From positions 1-5,229 of the forward strand of contig DASRNX010000073.1 of NCBI GenBank assembly GCA_035647175.1: 5,229 nt of DNA. Reading direction: 5' to 3'. Numbering within the stretch: the first letter of the stretch is position 1; the number at the start of each line of letters is the position of its first letter. Positions 5,054 through 5,229 of this stretch are shown here, one piece after another. The DNA comes from UBA3941 sp035647175. Lineage in GTDB: Bacteria > Bacillota > Clostridia > Caldicoprobacterales > UBA3941. The notes beneath the pieces were generated by a model. That model did not search any database. It saw only the letters and a program-made list of their open reading frames with translations, and was not told the DNA's origin. The position numbers were made by a program, and so were the translations under genes.

Positions 5054-5229
5054 ACCAAGACGGATTAAGTAGTTTGGCAAATAAATAAGAATATAGTGGG
5101 AATATGGGTTAATAGATTAAAATAATTTTAAACAGCTATATATAACCGACAAAGACTGAGACCAGAGATATTTTTTTAATAAACATAGTTAAATAATTAA
5201 CAATACTGCAACAAACCACATACTATTAC
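5054..5229 (+). other. Gene-free AT-rich leader downstream of the consensus promoter; rest of the 468-base serpin upstream gap
   Basis: The whole stretch from the serpin start to the right edge has no supportable gene. The part after the rightward promoter has no useful open frame: the ATG at about 5105 stops after two codons. It contains an exact AT-rich inverted repeat, TTAAAAT-A-ATTTTAA (5117-5131), a smaller one, GTTAA-ATAA-TTAAC (5188-5201), and a seven-T run at 5171-5177 with no G+C-rich stem before it. I do not recognise a riboswitch. It is most likely the long untranslated leader of a gene beyond the edge, or a small RNA. The serpin's own promoter was not identified with confidence. 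Confidence 0.4.

Noticed and set aside
5135..5177. Intrinsic terminator ending in the seven-T run at 5171-5177
   Set aside because: No G+C-rich inverted repeat precedes the T run on the plus strand.

Overview
The window looks like chromosomal DNA from a low-to-moderate G+C Gram-positive bacterium, most likely a Firmicute of the Clostridia type. The grounds are strong AGGAGG-like ribosome binding sites, a textbook sigma-A promoter, a GTG start behind AAGGAG, AT-rich intergenic DNA, and a GGGGACGG-type intergenic palindrome that I recall from many Clostridia-like genomes. The assignment below phylum is a guess.

All four recognisable genes lie on the minus strand and are transcribed right to left. 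In that order they are: a serpin-family lipoprotein (4761-3484); a xylose-isomerase-like TIM-barrel sugar isomerase/epimerase (3227-2382); a 12-helix MFS permease (2071-815); and the N-terminal 212 residues of a Gfo/Idh/MocA-family NAD(P)-dependent oxidoreductase that runs off the left edge (636-1). The last three look like a small uptake and catabolism cassette for a sugar, cyclitol or glycoside: the permease would import it, and the oxidoreductase and isomerase would act on it. The combination of an oxidoreductase with a TIM-barrel isomerase/epimerase recalls 3-keto-glycoside and inositol-type pathways, but the substrate cannot be read from the sequence.

The serpin is separated from the cassette by a 256-base gap. 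That gap has its own candidate promoter (TTGTTT-17-TATAAT) and a strong two-state palindromic element in the predicted 5' leader of the isomerase gene. The serpin has a lipobox, a short tether, a full serpin fold and an intact inhibitory-type hinge, so it is probably a surface-anchored serine- or cysteine-protease inhibitor.

The most unusual non-coding region is the 310-base gap between the isomerase and permease genes (2072-2381). Much of it is repeats: three degenerate 29-base tandem units with an 18-base perfect palindrome at one junction, then a 44-base imperfect hairpin, then three degenerate 22-base tandem units. At the right end, a perfect-consensus sigma-A promoter (TTGACA-17-TATAAT, 5019-5047) points rightward out of the window and is followed by at least 175 bases with no gene. 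An 11-base inverted repeat 121 bases apart lies between this promoter and the serpin. I found no RNA gene, complete insertion sequence or CRISPR array. I see no clear evidence of a wholly new system; the serpin and the repeat-rich gaps merit the second look.
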